NCBI RefSeq assembly: GCF_963457605.1
Contig: NZ_OY735139.1
Location: 3,378,001-3,442,000, forward strand
Direction of reading: 5' to 3'
Length of the DNA: 64,000 bases
Source: an uncultured Gellertiella sp.
GTDB lineage: Bacteria; Pseudomonadota; Alphaproteobacteria; Rhizobiales; Rhizobiaceae
The notes beneath the pieces are model-generated. The model ran no database searches and was not told the origin of the DNA. It worked only from the letters and a program-made list of their open reading frames with translations. Positions 50,633 to 59,050 of this stretch are shown one piece after another (within the stretch, counting starts at the first letter, position 1; each line of letters begins with the position of its first letter). Position numbers and translations under genes: made by a program.

Positions 50633-51571
50633 ATGACAGATAAAAAAATTCATAAGATTTTGCAGACCAAGTTGGCTGTTTCCGACCGATCGATCCGCTT
50701 AAACGTAGCACCCAGACTCTCCATTTTGGAGGCTGTGCAAAGAATAAATGCCAAGTTCACTACTCCTTCGGAACGTAGGGCAAGAACCAGCGAGGGGGTA
50801 ATCGAATGCAGGGGGTTCAAACACGCACGTGATGTTGTGGGTATCCATCTGGTCGGTTATGTTCCCGATGAACATATGGGGATTGTTCCGCACAAATCTG
50901 ACGACCTGACGCTATATCCGCCTCCTGATGACGCCGATTTTTTGGACGGAGAGTTAATGGCATTGATATCGTCTGAGGCCGTTATCGTATGTAGGCTTGG
51001 CCTCTATGAGAGTGCGCTCAATAAATATATCCAAGTTTTGGGCCCCAAAGCTGGCTTGAATAGGGAGGATGCCTTATTCCTCTTTAAGAATAGAACAGAC
51101 GTAGATAAGTTGAAAATGATCCAAGATGACGGGGTTGCGTCAATTCGCTTCCAAGGGACCGCAAACAAGGTATCTGTTGATCATGCGGCCAAGAAAGACA
51201 AACCTCTTTTTCAGAAGATGATAAGCGGTGTTTGGACAGAAATTCAAGCGCTTGCATATGGGGAGGAAAAGCCTCCACGAGTCACAGAAAACTTGAAGAT
51301 TGAAGTTTATCTCAAGTTTGATGGGCGATCTGGAACTAAAATTGACCAAGAAGAAATTAAGGAAGTGGCCCAGCATGTAGCCGAAACCGATGAAGGTTTT
51401 TCAATTAAGACGTTAAGTGGGCGTACCATAACTCCTACAGATGTTTTGCTGAACAAAAAAATTCTATTGCATAAATTTGGAAAATCGGTGGCCTTTAACG
51501 AGGTTTTTGAGGAAATGTTAATATATCACGATGAACTTATGGCGATTGCTGGGCCCGATGATGATGGCTAA
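50633..51571 (+). CDS. Unrecognised 312-aa soluble protein, first gene of an AT-rich two-gene cassette
   Basis: I do not recognise this family. The product has no signal peptide or membrane segment. It begins MTDKKIHKILQTKLAVSDRS, is mixed alpha/beta in character, and ends in an acidic tail (AGPDDDG). The central part (VIVCRLGLYESALNKYIQVL ... DDGVASIRFQGT) is loosely reminiscent of several uncharacterised soluble proteins found beside defence genes, but this is an impression, not a match. Codon use is markedly AT-rich compared with the GC-rich genes on both sides, which suggests transfer. The stop overlaps or nearly touches the start of the next gene, so the two are surely co-transcribed. 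The start is preceded by GGGCGAG. Confidence 0.72.
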   Translation: MTDKKIHKILQTKLAVSDRSIRLNVAPRLSILEAVQRINAKFTTPSERRARTSEGVIECRGFKHARDVVGIHLVGYVPDEHMGIVPHKSDDLTLYPPPDDADFLDGELMALISSEAVIVCRLGLYESALNKYIQVLGPKAGLNREDALFLFKNRTDVDKLKMIQDDGVASIRFQGTANKVSVDHAAKKDKPLFQKMISGVWTEIQALAYGEEKPPRVTENLKIEVYLKFDGRSGTKIDQEEIKEVAQHVAETDEGFSIKTLSGRTITPTDVLLNKKILLHKFGKSVAFNEVFEEMLIYHDELMAIAGPDDDG

Positions 51572-52058
51572 AATGGATCGTGTTTTTTCATTAATATATG
51601 GAGTTGGTGCAATTGTCGCCGGACTGTTCGCGGCCACATTTGGTCTAGACCTGATACATGGAAATGATATTGCGCAGGGCGTAATTGTGACGGTTTTTTC
51701 CGTGCTCGCGGGTTTTCTAATTGCCATCATGACTCTTCTTGGTGATCAATCAGTTTTGCCTGGATCTTGGCGAATTGCAGATGAAAAAAGCAGGTCGATA
51801 AAGGCAAAGTTGATTCGTCAAAAATGGCTTTTCTATTTTTATCTCATAACTATTTCTCTTATATTTCTTAAAACATTAGTTAATTCAAAATATCCTTCCC
51901 TTGGATGCTATTTGGAAAGAGCATATTTCGGTTTTGCAACTGCTTCATTCATCCTGTCATTTAAATTGCCATCAACTTTAATGTCAGTTCAAACAGACAG
52001 AATAAACGCTGTCATAGAGGCACGACGAGCAAAATCATCTACGCTTGATAAAAATTGA
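51558..52058 (+). CDS. Four-helix membrane protein, second gene of the AT-rich cassette
   Basis: The protein of about 166 residues has four predicted membrane segments: near residues 10-30 (IYGVGAIVAGLFAATFGLDL), 38-60 (VIVTVFSVLAGFLIAIMTLL), about 88-108 (LFYFYLITISLIFLKTLV) and about 118-138 (AYFGFATASFILSF). A positively charged loop lies between helices 2 and 3 and a basic tail at the end. Possible starts are ATG 51531, 51558, 51561, 51564 and 51573; the cluster at 51558-51564 overlaps the upstream stop and fits translational coupling. I do not recognise the family. The pairing of a soluble ~310-aa protein with a small four-helix membrane protein recalls the layout of the Kiwa defence system (KwaB/KwaA), without evidence of homology. 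Confidence 0.68.
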   Translation: MMMAKMDRVFSLIYGVGAIVAGLFAATFGLDLIHGNDIAQGVIVTVFSVLAGFLIAIMTLLGDQSVLPGSWRIADEKSRSIKAKLIRQKWLFYFYLITISLIFLKTLVNSKYPSLGCYLERAYFGFATASFILSFKLPSTLMSVQTDRINAVIEARRAKSSTLDKN

Positions 52059-52313
52059 GTCGCTTGCGGTTAGATTTTTAAATCCCGTACCTAGCGGCCC
52101 CGCAGTGGAGACCGCCGCCGACCGTCATCCGGTACCGAAGCGGGTGTCCCGGCCCGTGTCGCCGGACAGCATCGGGCGCTGAACAGGCAAAGCCTCCGGC
52201 CGCTGCGCAACTTTGCCTCAATTTTTACCGTCCCGGCTAAATCTTCCTTTGCATGCTGCATCCTATAGAGTTCGAAAGAGGGGCATGATGCCCGCAGTGG
52301 TGGAGTTGGTTCG
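52059..52313. other. Gap containing a copy of a short GC-rich repeat
   Basis: Composition returns to GC-rich at about 52090. The segment at about 52098-52135 (CCCCGCAGTGGAGACCGC...CCGTCATCCGG) is nearly repeated inside the 3' end of the following gene at about 53491-53528. No supported gene; GGTGGAG before 52314 is the next ribosome binding site. Confidence 0.45.
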
Positions 52314-53606
52314 GTGTTCACGATTTTCCGCATGACGGTTGCCATGTTCCTGGTTGGTTTCTGCGCGCTGTTGGTCGGAAGGCAGGAATATGCGACGGTC
52401 CAGCTCGCCCGGCCCCTGCAGCAAGGGGGTGTCGAGGTTCAGGCTGATCTCACCGAGCTGGTTGGCAACTGGGACGGCAAACACCGCGAACTGCTCTCCA
52501 TCGAGGTCGAATATACCTATCGCGACATCCCGGGAAAATTGTGTGGTCGCTACCGCGTCATCGACGTCACCAGCCTGCCGCCCGCCGAAGCTGAAGCCGC
52601 ACTTGCGCAGATGGAGCGCAGCAGGAAGCTGCCGGTGCGCTACCTGCCGGAACAATCCTGGACCAGCCTGCCCAGTCTCGAGGTGCGGGTCAGCCAGACC
52701 TATCGCTGGAAAACCATGCTGGTGCAGATCGGTGTCACGGCCCTGCTGGCACTTGTGCTGGACTGGCTGGTTTTCAGACGGATAGCAAGATCCAGGGCCA
52801 GAGCCGGTGACAGAGCCAGTGCCAGCGCCAGGGCAGAAACGGCGACCCGGCAGCATTTGCCGCGGGGACAGGCTGATATCGGCCGGGTCGGGATGTCGCG
52901 TGCCGTGCCATCCGCCAACCCTGCGCCTGAAAACAACCGCAGGCATGTCATCATCCGCAGTCTGGTCGCTCTGGTGTTGGGCGGCGGGTTCCTCTTTCTG
53001 AACTATGCGCTGGAGACCACCGCGGTCGAAACGGCGCGAGCCCTCAGGACACATGGGACGCCGGTCCTGGCATCCCTGACGGAGGCCCGCATAACCACCC
53101 GGCATACCGTCTACCATATCCCCATCGGTACCGATGGCCATATTTCCTTTTCCTTTGAACTGCCGGATGGCCGGCAGATAAACGCCTCCAGCGAGATCGA
53201 TCCGGATGTGCTGCGCACGATGAGCACGGACGGTACCAATTTCCAAACGGGCCGGAAGTTTTCCGTCCTCTACCTGCCGGAAGACCCGGAGGTTGCCTTG
53301 CCGGTATCGGAAGTCGCCGCCCACCAGGTCTTCAACTATCGCGGATTTGCGGGAAAATTCGTCGTGGCCATCCTGCTTGCCTTCGGTATCGATCTCCGCT
53401 TCCTGCGCCGCCGCTTCCCGGTTTCGCGGCCGAGTGGCGCTGAGGTGAGCGGGTTCCCGTCGCGCCGGGCCGCCGCGTGGACCCTGCGCCCCCCCGCAGT
53501 GGAGACCGCAGCCGTCCGTCACCCGGCTCCCCAGCCCGCCTTGCGCCCCGCGCCATCCCCCTCCGCCGCAAACCGCCGGAGAACCAGTTTCGGTCAACGG
53601 GTCTGA
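52314..53606 (+). CDS. Two-module membrane protein, DUF3592-like
   Basis: The 430-residue protein has two similar halves. Each has an N-terminal membrane helix (residues about 2-22 MTVAMFLVGFCALLVG; about 213-233 LVALVLGGGFLFLNYAL), an extracytoplasmic beta-rich segment with a YLPE motif (VRYLPEQSW; VLYLPEDPEVALP) and a closing helix (VTALLALVLDWLVF; FVVAILLAFGIDL). This is the layout of DUF3592 proteins, whose function is unknown; the assignment is by pattern only. The last 60 residues are Pro/Arg/Ala-rich and encoded partly by a short repeat also present upstream at 52098. GTG 52314 follows GGTGGAG; ATG 52332 is an alternative. Confidence 0.65.
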   Translation: MFTIFRMTVAMFLVGFCALLVGRQEYATVQLARPLQQGGVEVQADLTELVGNWDGKHRELLSIEVEYTYRDIPGKLCGRYRVIDVTSLPPAEAEAALAQMERSRKLPVRYLPEQSWTSLPSLEVRVSQTYRWKTMLVQIGVTALLALVLDWLVFRRIARSRARAGDRASASARAETATRQHLPRGQADIGRVGMSRAVPSANPAPENNRRHVIIRSLVALVLGGGFLFLNYALETTAVETARALRTHGTPVLASLTEARITTRHTVYHIPIGTDGHISFSFELPDGRQINASSEIDPDVLRTMSTDGTNFQTGRKFSVLYLPEDPEVALPVSEVAAHQVFNYRGFAGKFVVAILLAFGIDLRFLRRRFPVSRPSGAEVSGFPSRRAAAWTLRPPAVETAAVRHPAPQPALRPAPSPSAANRRRTSFGQRV

Positions 53607-53687
53607 CCCGAAGGTCGTCATCCCCTGAAATTCCGCGTGGCAGGCCGTGCCTGACAGATTTGACATCCGTCAACGCGCATGGTTAGT

Positions 53688-53701
53688 TAGTCAAATGACT
53701 A
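53688..53701. promoter_or_regulatory. Perfect 14-bp palindrome over the ArsR-type start codon
   Basis: TAGTCAAATGACTA is formed by TAGTCA, AA, TGACTA and includes the ATG at 53695. A preceding GTTAGT extends the half-site pattern. It is well placed as an operator for autoregulation by the encoded winged-helix protein. No Shine-Dalgarno is evident upstream, so the transcript may be leaderless. Confidence 0.5.
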
Positions 53702-54069
53702 CCTATTCAGACCCGCTTGACCAGATGTTTCATGCCCTGTCCGATCCGACCCGCCGGGCCATTCTGGCGCGGCTGGTGGAGGCGGGGGATGCGTCTGTAT
53801 CGGAGGTGACGGCCCCCTTCGGGATGGCCAGGCCGACATTGCTCAAACATGTGCAGGTGTTGGAAGAATCGGGCCTGATCCGCACCCGGAAACAGGGGCG
53901 GGTGAGGCTGTGCCGGGTGGAGCCGCAGGCGATCAAGACGACAGAGGACTGGCTTGTCCGCCAGCGTCGCCTCTGGGAACAGCGGCTCGGCCAGCTTGAT
54001 GCCTATGTGCTTGCGCTGAGCAAGACGAACGAGACTGAGGAGAAAGACAGCGATGCCGATCACGTTTGA
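53695..54069 (+). CDS. ArsR-family winged-helix transcriptional regulator
   Basis: The 124-residue protein starts MTTYSDPLDQMFHALSDPTR and has the ArsR-type winged helix-turn-helix: DPTRRAILARLVE, SVSEVTAPFGMARPTLLKHV and LEESGLIRTRKQGRVRLC. No metal-binding cysteine motif is evident. This subfamily is often paired with SRPBCC proteins and acts as a repressor of its own operon. I chose ATG 53695 rather than the upstream 53647 because the DPTRR region begins at the usual distance. It overlaps the next gene by 17 bp, indicating one operon. Confidence 0.9.
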   Translation: MTTYSDPLDQMFHALSDPTRRAILARLVEAGDASVSEVTAPFGMARPTLLKHVQVLEESGLIRTRKQGRVRLCRVEPQAIKTTEDWLVRQRRLWEQRLGQLDAYVLALSKTNETEEKDSDADHV

Positions 54070-54529
54070 CCCCGCCCTTGACATCGGGTTCCACCGTTTC
54101 GTGCCCGTGCCGCGCCAGCTGATGTGGCGGGCCTGGACGGAGCCGGAACATCTGATGAAATGGTTCTGCCCCCTGCCGTGGAAGGTCACCGCCTGCGAGA
54201 TCGATCTTCGCCCCGGCGGGGCGTTCTCCACCGTGATGGAGGGGCCGGCCGGCGAAAAGGTCGACAATGCCAGCTGTATCCTGGATGTGGTTCCTCATGC
54301 CCGACTGGTCTGGACCGACGGTCTGCTCCCCGGCTACCGCCCGCGCGACGGCGGCTTCATGACCGGCTGCGTCAGCTTCGAGGAGGCCGAGGGCGGCACG
54401 CGTTACCACGCCATGGCGCTGCACAAGAATCCCGGGGACCGCAACAGGCATGTGGCCATGGGCTTCGAACAGGGCTGGGGCACCGCGCTGGATCAGATGG
54501 TGGCGATGATCCGGTCGCAGTGGATGTGA
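54053..54529 (+). CDS. SRPBCC (AHSA1-type START) domain protein
   Basis: The 158-residue single-domain protein is of the AHSA1-like SRPBCC superfamily: RFVPVPRQLMWRAWTEPEHL, WFCPLPWKVTACEIDLRPGG, then GFMTGCVSFEEAEGGTRYH and the C-terminal helix GWGTALDQMVAMI. These proteins bind hydrophobic ligands in a deep pocket; the ligand is unknown. It overlaps the ArsR-family gene by 17 bp, the common ArsR-SRPBCC pair. The downstream gene is convergent. Confidence 0.9.
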   Translation: MPITFDPALDIGFHRFVPVPRQLMWRAWTEPEHLMKWFCPLPWKVTACEIDLRPGGAFSTVMEGPAGEKVDNASCILDVVPHARLVWTDGLLPGYRPRDGGFMTGCVSFEEAEGGTRYHAMALHKNPGDRNRHVAMGFEQGWGTALDQMVAMIRSQWM

Positions 54530-54530
54530 C

Positions 54531-54582
54531 AGGCCGCAGGCCATGAACCCGGCAGGCCATGAAATCCGGCAGGCCATTGGGG
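54531..54582. repeat. Short tandem repeat downstream of the SRPBCC gene
   Basis: Three imperfect copies of GGCAGGCCATGAA-like sequence (CGCAGGCCATGAACC, CGGCAGGCCATGAAATC, CGGCAGGCCATTGG) are followed by a run of eight G. It lies between convergent genes and no product is evident. Confidence 0.6.
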
Positions 54583-54625
54583 GGGGCATCTGTTTTCGGC
54601 CCGCCTGAAGGTGCCAGCGGGCAGC

Positions 54626-55492
54626 CTACCGCGCAAAGCGCCGCGCCCCCGCCACGCAGGCGACCACGGCCACCGTGGTGGCGGCCATCAGGGCGCTGAC
54701 GGGTTCGCCGAGCAGGCCTGCGGCCAGCATCAGGCCGAAAAAGGGTTGCAGCAATTGCAATTGCCCGACGGCGGCTATGCCGCCCACGGCCAGGCCGCGA
54801 TACCAGAAGATGAAGCCGACCAGCATGCTGAACACCGAGACATAGGCCAGCCCGAGCCAGGGGCCGGTGCCGATGGCGCCGGGATCCTGCGGCAGGGTGG
54901 CGAGTGCCACCGGCAGCATCAGCGGCAGGGAGAACACCAGCGCCCAGGAAATCACCTGCCAGCCGCCGAGCCGGCGCGACAGCCGTGCCCCTTCCGCATA
55001 GCCGAGCCCGCAGACCACGATGGCCGACAGCATCAGGAGATCGCCCTCAAGCGACATCTCCGCGCTGCGGACCAGCGCAAAGCCCCCCACCAGCGCGCTG
55101 CCAAGGCCGGAGAACAGCCAGAAGGGCAGCTTGGGCCGCTCGCCGCCGGTGAGCACGCCAAACAGCGCCGTCGACAGCGGCAGCATGCCGATGAAGACGA
55201 TGGAATGGGCGGAGGTGATGTGCTCAAGCGCCAGCGCCGTCAAGAGCGGAAAGCCGACGACCACGCCAGCCGCCACCAGCGCCAGGGTCAGGAGATCCGC
55301 GCCCTCCGGTCGCCTCTGGCGCAGGGCAAAGAGCAGCACCGCGCCGATCAGCGCCGCGATCACCGCCCGGGCCGAGGTCAGGAACAGCGGCGAAAAATCC
55401 CGGATCGCCACCCGTGTCGCCGGCAGCGACCCGCTGAAGATCAGCACCCCGACCAGCCCGTTGCCGAGCCCCTGAAGCTTCTTGTCCATCAT
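54626..55492 (-). CDS. EamA-family (drug/metabolite transporter) permease
   Basis: The 288-residue inner-membrane protein has about ten hydrophobic segments in two EamA repeats (first near residues 8-138, second near 148-285). Landmarks include GVLIFSGSLPATRVAIRDFS, the inter-helix GFPLLTALALEHITSAHSIV and the second-half LGLAYVSVFSMLVGFIFWYR. DMT permeases export amino acids or other metabolites; the substrate cannot be read from the sequence. The start MMDKKLQGLG at 55492 is preceded by AGGGGAAAG; the frame is open further upstream into the divergent gene but without hydrophobic character. It is divergent from a MocR-type regulator, a common exporter-regulator pair. Confidence 0.9.
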   Translation of the reverse strand: MMDKKLQGLGNGLVGVLIFSGSLPATRVAIRDFSPLFLTSARAVIAALIGAVLLFALRQRRPEGADLLTLALVAAGVVVGFPLLTALALEHITSAHSIVFIGMLPLSTALFGVLTGGERPKLPFWLFSGLGSALVGGFALVRSAEMSLEGDLLMLSAIVVCGLGYAEGARLSRRLGGWQVISWALVFSLPLMLPVALATLPQDPGAIGTGPWLGLAYVSVFSMLVGFIFWYRGLAVGGIAAVGQLQLLQPFFGLMLAAGLLGEPVSALMAATTVAVVACVAGARRFAR

Positions 55493-55548
55493 GCCCTCGC
55501 TTTCCCCTGTTCCATACCGTCGGCAGGGCTGGCGAAGACAGGCACGGA

Positions 55549-55566
55549 TTGGTACAATATCACCAA
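55549..55566. promoter_or_regulatory. Inverted repeat over a promoter -10 in the EamA/MocR divergent region
   Basis: TTGGT (55549-55553) and ACCAA (55562-55566) form an inverted repeat around TACAAT (55553-55558), a good -10 for the rightward gene. The position fits an operator bound by the MocR-type regulator encoded 16 bp downstream. Confidence 0.5.
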
Positions 55567-55581
55567 ACTGTATCAGCAAGG

Positions 55582-57111
55582 ATGGTGGCACACTTGGCAG
55601 GATCAGACGGGGCCCCGGAGACAGGTACGGCCAGCGGGAGGGCTGCCGGGGGCAGGGGCACCCGCACCGCTGCGGTGATGGCGGCGATCCGCAGCCAGAT
55701 CTCCAACCGGGCGCTCGCCCCCGGTGATCGCCTGCCGTCGATCCGGCATCTGGCGGCAAGCATGGGCGTCTCGGCCGGCACCGTGGTCGAGGCCTATGAC
55801 CGGCTGGCGGCGGAAGGGCTGGTGCGGGCGCAGCGTGGCTCCGGCTTCCATGTCGCGCCATCGCTGCTGCCGAGGCTGGCGCTTGCCCCGGGCGAACCCT
55901 CCCGCCTCAGCACCATCGATCCCTTCTGGGTGTCGCGCCAGTCGCTGGATGCCGGTGAAGCGGTTCTCAAGCCCGGTTGCGGCTGGCTGCCTTCCGGCTG
56001 GATGCCGAACGAGGCGCTGCGGGCTGCCCTGCGCCAGGTCGCCCGCGCCGACCCGGACACGCTGGTCTATTACGGCAGCACGCGGGGATCGCTGGTGCTC
56101 AGGCAGCAGTTGCTGGCGGGCTTTGCGGCGGAAAACCTGCTGGCCTCACCCGAAAATGTGCTGCTGACCGGCAGCGGCACCCAGGCGCTGGATCTCGTCT
56201 GCCGCATGCTGCTGCGTCCGGGTGATGCGGTGCTGATCGACGATCCCTGCTACTTCAATTTCCGGGCGCTGCTGACGGCGCATCAGGTGACGATCCTCGG
56301 CGTGCCCCACACGCCCGCAGGCCCCGACATGGCCGCCTTCGAGGCGTTGGCGGGCGCTGCGCGGCCAAAGCTCTATCTCACCAATTCCGCCCTCCACAAT
56401 CCGACCGGCGCGACGCTGTCGCCGCAGGTGGCGCACCGGCTGCTCACGGCAGCGGCACGGCATGACATGGTGATTGTCGAGGACGATATCTTTGCCGATT
56501 TCGAGCCGGAACCCTCGGTGCGGCTGGCCGCACTGGACGGGCTGGAGCGGGTGATCCGCATCGGCAGCTTTTCCAAGACGCTCTCCGCCTCGGTCCGCTG
56601 CGGCTATATCGCGGCGCGGGCCGACTGGATCGCCGCGCTTGCCGATCTGCAGGTCGCCACCTGCTTCGGCGGGCCGAGCCCCGTTGCCGTCGGGATCATC
56701 AGCCATGTCCTGTCGGGCGGCAGCTACCGCAAGCATATGGAGGCGCTGCGGACCCGGCTGGTGCGCGCCCGTCGCTCCGCCGCCACCAGCCTCGCCCGGC
56801 TCGGCATCACCCCCTGGCTGATGCCGCGCGGCGGGTTCTCGCTCTGGTGCCGGCTGCCGGACGGCCTGTCCTCCGCCCGCCTTGCCGGGGAAGCGCTGGC
56901 CAGGGGGCTGGTGCTCGCCCCCGGCAATGTCTTCAGCATCTCCCAGACCGCCGATGCCTTCATGCGCTTCAATGTCGCCCATATGCAGGAGGGTGCGGTG
57001 GAACAGGGGCTGGCGCTCGCCATCAACAGCGCCAAAGACGGGGCCAAAGACGGGGCCAAAGACGGAGCAGGGCCAGCGGCTTGCGCAGAGGAGCCGGCAC
57101 GACAGGGGTAA
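55582..57111 (+). CDS. MocR-type regulator (GntR HTH plus aminotransferase-like PLP domain)
   Basis: The 509-residue fusion has an N-terminal GntR winged helix (residues about 30-100: IRSQISNRALAPGDRLPSIR, SAGTVVEAYDRL) and a fold-type I PLP domain. The PLP site features HNPTGATLS, DDIFADFE and the Schiff-base lysine in GSFSKTLSASVRCGYIA (about Lys332). Members sense amines, amino acids or PLP and regulate adjacent genes, here most likely the divergent EamA permease. ATG 55582 is preferred because the longer TTG start at 55549 falls within the putative operator and -10. The C-terminus has a GAKDGAKDGAKDGA run, a small in-frame tandem repeat. Confidence 0.9.
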   Translation: MVAHLAGSDGAPETGTASGRAAGGRGTRTAAVMAAIRSQISNRALAPGDRLPSIRHLAASMGVSAGTVVEAYDRLAAEGLVRAQRGSGFHVAPSLLPRLALAPGEPSRLSTIDPFWVSRQSLDAGEAVLKPGCGWLPSGWMPNEALRAALRQVARADPDTLVYYGSTRGSLVLRQQLLAGFAAENLLASPENVLLTGSGTQALDLVCRMLLRPGDAVLIDDPCYFNFRALLTAHQVTILGVPHTPAGPDMAAFEALAGAARPKLYLTNSALHNPTGATLSPQVAHRLLTAAARHDMVIVEDDIFADFEPEPSVRLAALDGLERVIRIGSFSKTLSASVRCGYIAARADWIAALADLQVATCFGGPSPVAVGIISHVLSGGSYRKHMEALRTRLVRARRSAATSLARLGITPWLMPRGGFSLWCRLPDGLSSARLAGEALARGLVLAPGNVFSISQTADAFMRFNVAHMQEGAVEQGLALAINSAKDGAKDGAKDGAGPAACAEEPARQG

Positions 57112-57268
57112 TTTCCGGGGCCGTTCAGGGCCTGGCAAAAACCGCCGCTGCGTTCCGTCATGATCTGCCTGCGCATTTGGTGCATCCGCCTCTGCCGGGT
57201 ACACTCTGCCCGTGACGATTCTGAACCCGATGTCGGGTACAGACCTTCAATCAGCGGAAAGGACGGGC

Positions 57269-59050
57269 ATGGCGGCAACAGGGGATCTGTCGACCTACAG
57301 CGATGCGATGGTGGTGCTGGGGATTGCCGGCGTGGTGATCCCGCTGATGCGCCGCTTCGGGGTCAATCCGGTCCTCGGTTTCATGGGCATGGGGGCGGCA
57401 CTCGGGCCGCATGCGCTGGGCAGCCTGATCGGCAGGGTGCCGCTGATGTCGTGGTTCGTCGTCGTCGATGTCCACCGGGTCGAAGCCATTGCCGAACTCG
57501 GCATCATCTTCCTGCTGTTCCTGATCGGTCTGGAACTGTCCTTTGCCCGGCTGATGACCATGCGGCGGCTGGTGTTCGGCTTCGGCTCCGCGCAGATCCT
57601 GCTGTCGGCGGGGCTGCTGGCCGGGCTGATGAAGCTGGCCGGCATCGTCACCACGGCCTCCATCATTCTCGGTGCCTGCCTGGCGCTGTCCTCCACCGCC
57701 GTGGTGATCGAGCTTCTCGCGGCGCGTGGCAAGATGACGTCTTCCACCGGACGGCTGAGCTTTTCCGCGCTGCTGGCGCAGGATATTGCCGTCATCCCGA
57801 TCCTGCTGCTGGTCGGGCTTTTGGCCACAGGCGGCGGCGGCGGGCTGCTTGCCAATATCGGCAAGGCGCTGCTGCAGGCCGCCGCCGCGCTGGCGCTGAT
57901 CACCGGGCTTGGCCGGTTCTTCATGCGGCCGCTGTTCCGGCTGGTGGCCTCGCTGAATTCGCCGGACGTGTTCCTGGCAACCGTGCTGTTCGTCATCGTC
58001 GGCGCGGGGTTCCTTGCCGCGCTGTTCGGGCTGTCGATGGCGCTCGGGGCCTTTGTTGCCGGGCTGCTGCTGTCGGAAACCGAATATCGCAAGGCCGTCG
58101 AGGCGCTGGTCGAGCCGTTCAAGGGGCTGCTGCTCGGGATGTTCTTCTTTTCCGTCGGCATGTCGATCGATCTCGCCATCCTCCGCGAAGCGCCGCTGCT
58201 GCTGCTTTTGGTGGTGGTGGTCATCCTCGTCGCCAAGGCCTGCGTGGTGCTGGTGTTGGGCAGGCTCTTCCACCGCCCGCTCGCCGCCCGGTTCGAAACG
58301 GCGCTGCTGCTGGCGCCTGCGGGAGAATTCGCCTTTGTCGGCATCGGGGCTGCCGGGGCCGCAGGCGTGGTCGATCCCGCCCTGTCGCGGCTGGCGCTGA
58401 CGGCGGTGGCACTGGGCATGCTGCTTCTGCCGGCGCTGGCATTCCTCGGCAGCCTCGTCGCCCGCCACCTGAAGCGGCGCGATGCGGCAGCCGAGCCGCC
58501 CGAGCCGCCGCCGGAGATGCAGGGCCATGCCATCGTCGTCGGCCATGGACGGGTCGGCAAGGTGGTGACAGGCCTGCTCGCCCGGCACAAGATCCCCTTC
58601 CTCGCCGTCGACGGCAATGCCGCCGAAGTGGCGCGCGACCGGCGCGAGGGGCAAAAGGTCTATTTCGGCGATGCGACCAGCCTGCCCTTTCTTGTCGCCT
58701 GCGGGCTGGATGAGGCGACCGCCGTGATCATCACCACCGGCACGCGGGGGCCGGTCGACCGGGTGATCGAGATCGTCCGGGCGGCGCGGCCCGAAATCCC
58801 GGTCATCGCCCGGGCCACCGATGCCGCCCATGCCCGCCACCTCTACAAGCTCGGCGTCACCGATGCGGTGCCGGAAACCATCGAGGCGAGCCTGCATCTC
58901 TCGGAAGCCTCGCTGGTCAGCCTCGGCGTGCCGATGGGCCTGGTCATCGCCAGCATCCACGCCCGCCGCGACGCATTCCGCGACGAACTGAAGGAAAGCC
59001 GCGGCGGCCGCCCCGCCCCCGGCGACCGGGGCCGGGTCAGGCGGGATTAG
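57269..59050 (+). CDS. CPA2-family cation/proton antiporter with NAD-binding (TrkA-N) domain
   Basis: The 593-residue membrane protein has an N-terminal Na+/H+-exchanger domain of about 12 helices (residues about 10-400, for example GACLALSSTAVVIELLAARG, LLAQDIAVIPILLLVG and GMFFFSVGMSID) and a cytosolic TrkA-N/RCK domain (residues about 420-540) with a Rossmann-like start HAIVVGHGRVGKVV and DATS. This is the KefB/KefC-like arrangement for monovalent cation efflux; no KefF/KefG partner is adjacent, and the exact ion is uncertain. ATG 57269 is chosen for AAAGGA six bases upstream; earlier starts (57212, 57230) lack a site. Confidence 0.92.
   Translation: MAATGDLSTYSDAMVVLGIAGVVIPLMRRFGVNPVLGFMGMGAALGPHALGSLIGRVPLMSWFVVVDVHRVEAIAELGIIFLLFLIGLELSFARLMTMRRLVFGFGSAQILLSAGLLAGLMKLAGIVTTASIILGACLALSSTAVVIELLAARGKMTSSTGRLSFSALLAQDIAVIPILLLVGLLATGGGGGLLANIGKALLQAAAALALITGLGRFFMRPLFRLVASLNSPDVFLATVLFVIVGAGFLAALFGLSMALGAFVAGLLLSETEYRKAVEALVEPFKGLLLGMFFFSVGMSIDLAILREAPLLLLLVVVVILVAKACVVLVLGRLFHRPLAARFETALLLAPAGEFAFVGIGAAGAAGVVDPALSRLALTAVALGMLLLPALAFLGSLVARHLKRRDAAAEPPEPPPEMQGHAIVVGHGRVGKVVTGLLARHKIPFLAVDGNAAEVARDRREGQKVYFGDATSLPFLVACGLDEATAVIITTGTRGPVDRVIEIVRAARPEIPVIARATDAAHARHLYKLGVTDAVPETIEASLHLSEASLVSLGVPMGLVIASIHARRDAFRDELKESRGGRPAPGDRGRVRRD

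Noticed and set aside
54611..55678. A 355-codon plus-strand frame opposite the EamA permease
   Set aside because: It is Gln/Arg/His-rich with no domain. The minus-strand frame encodes a regular ten-helix permease.
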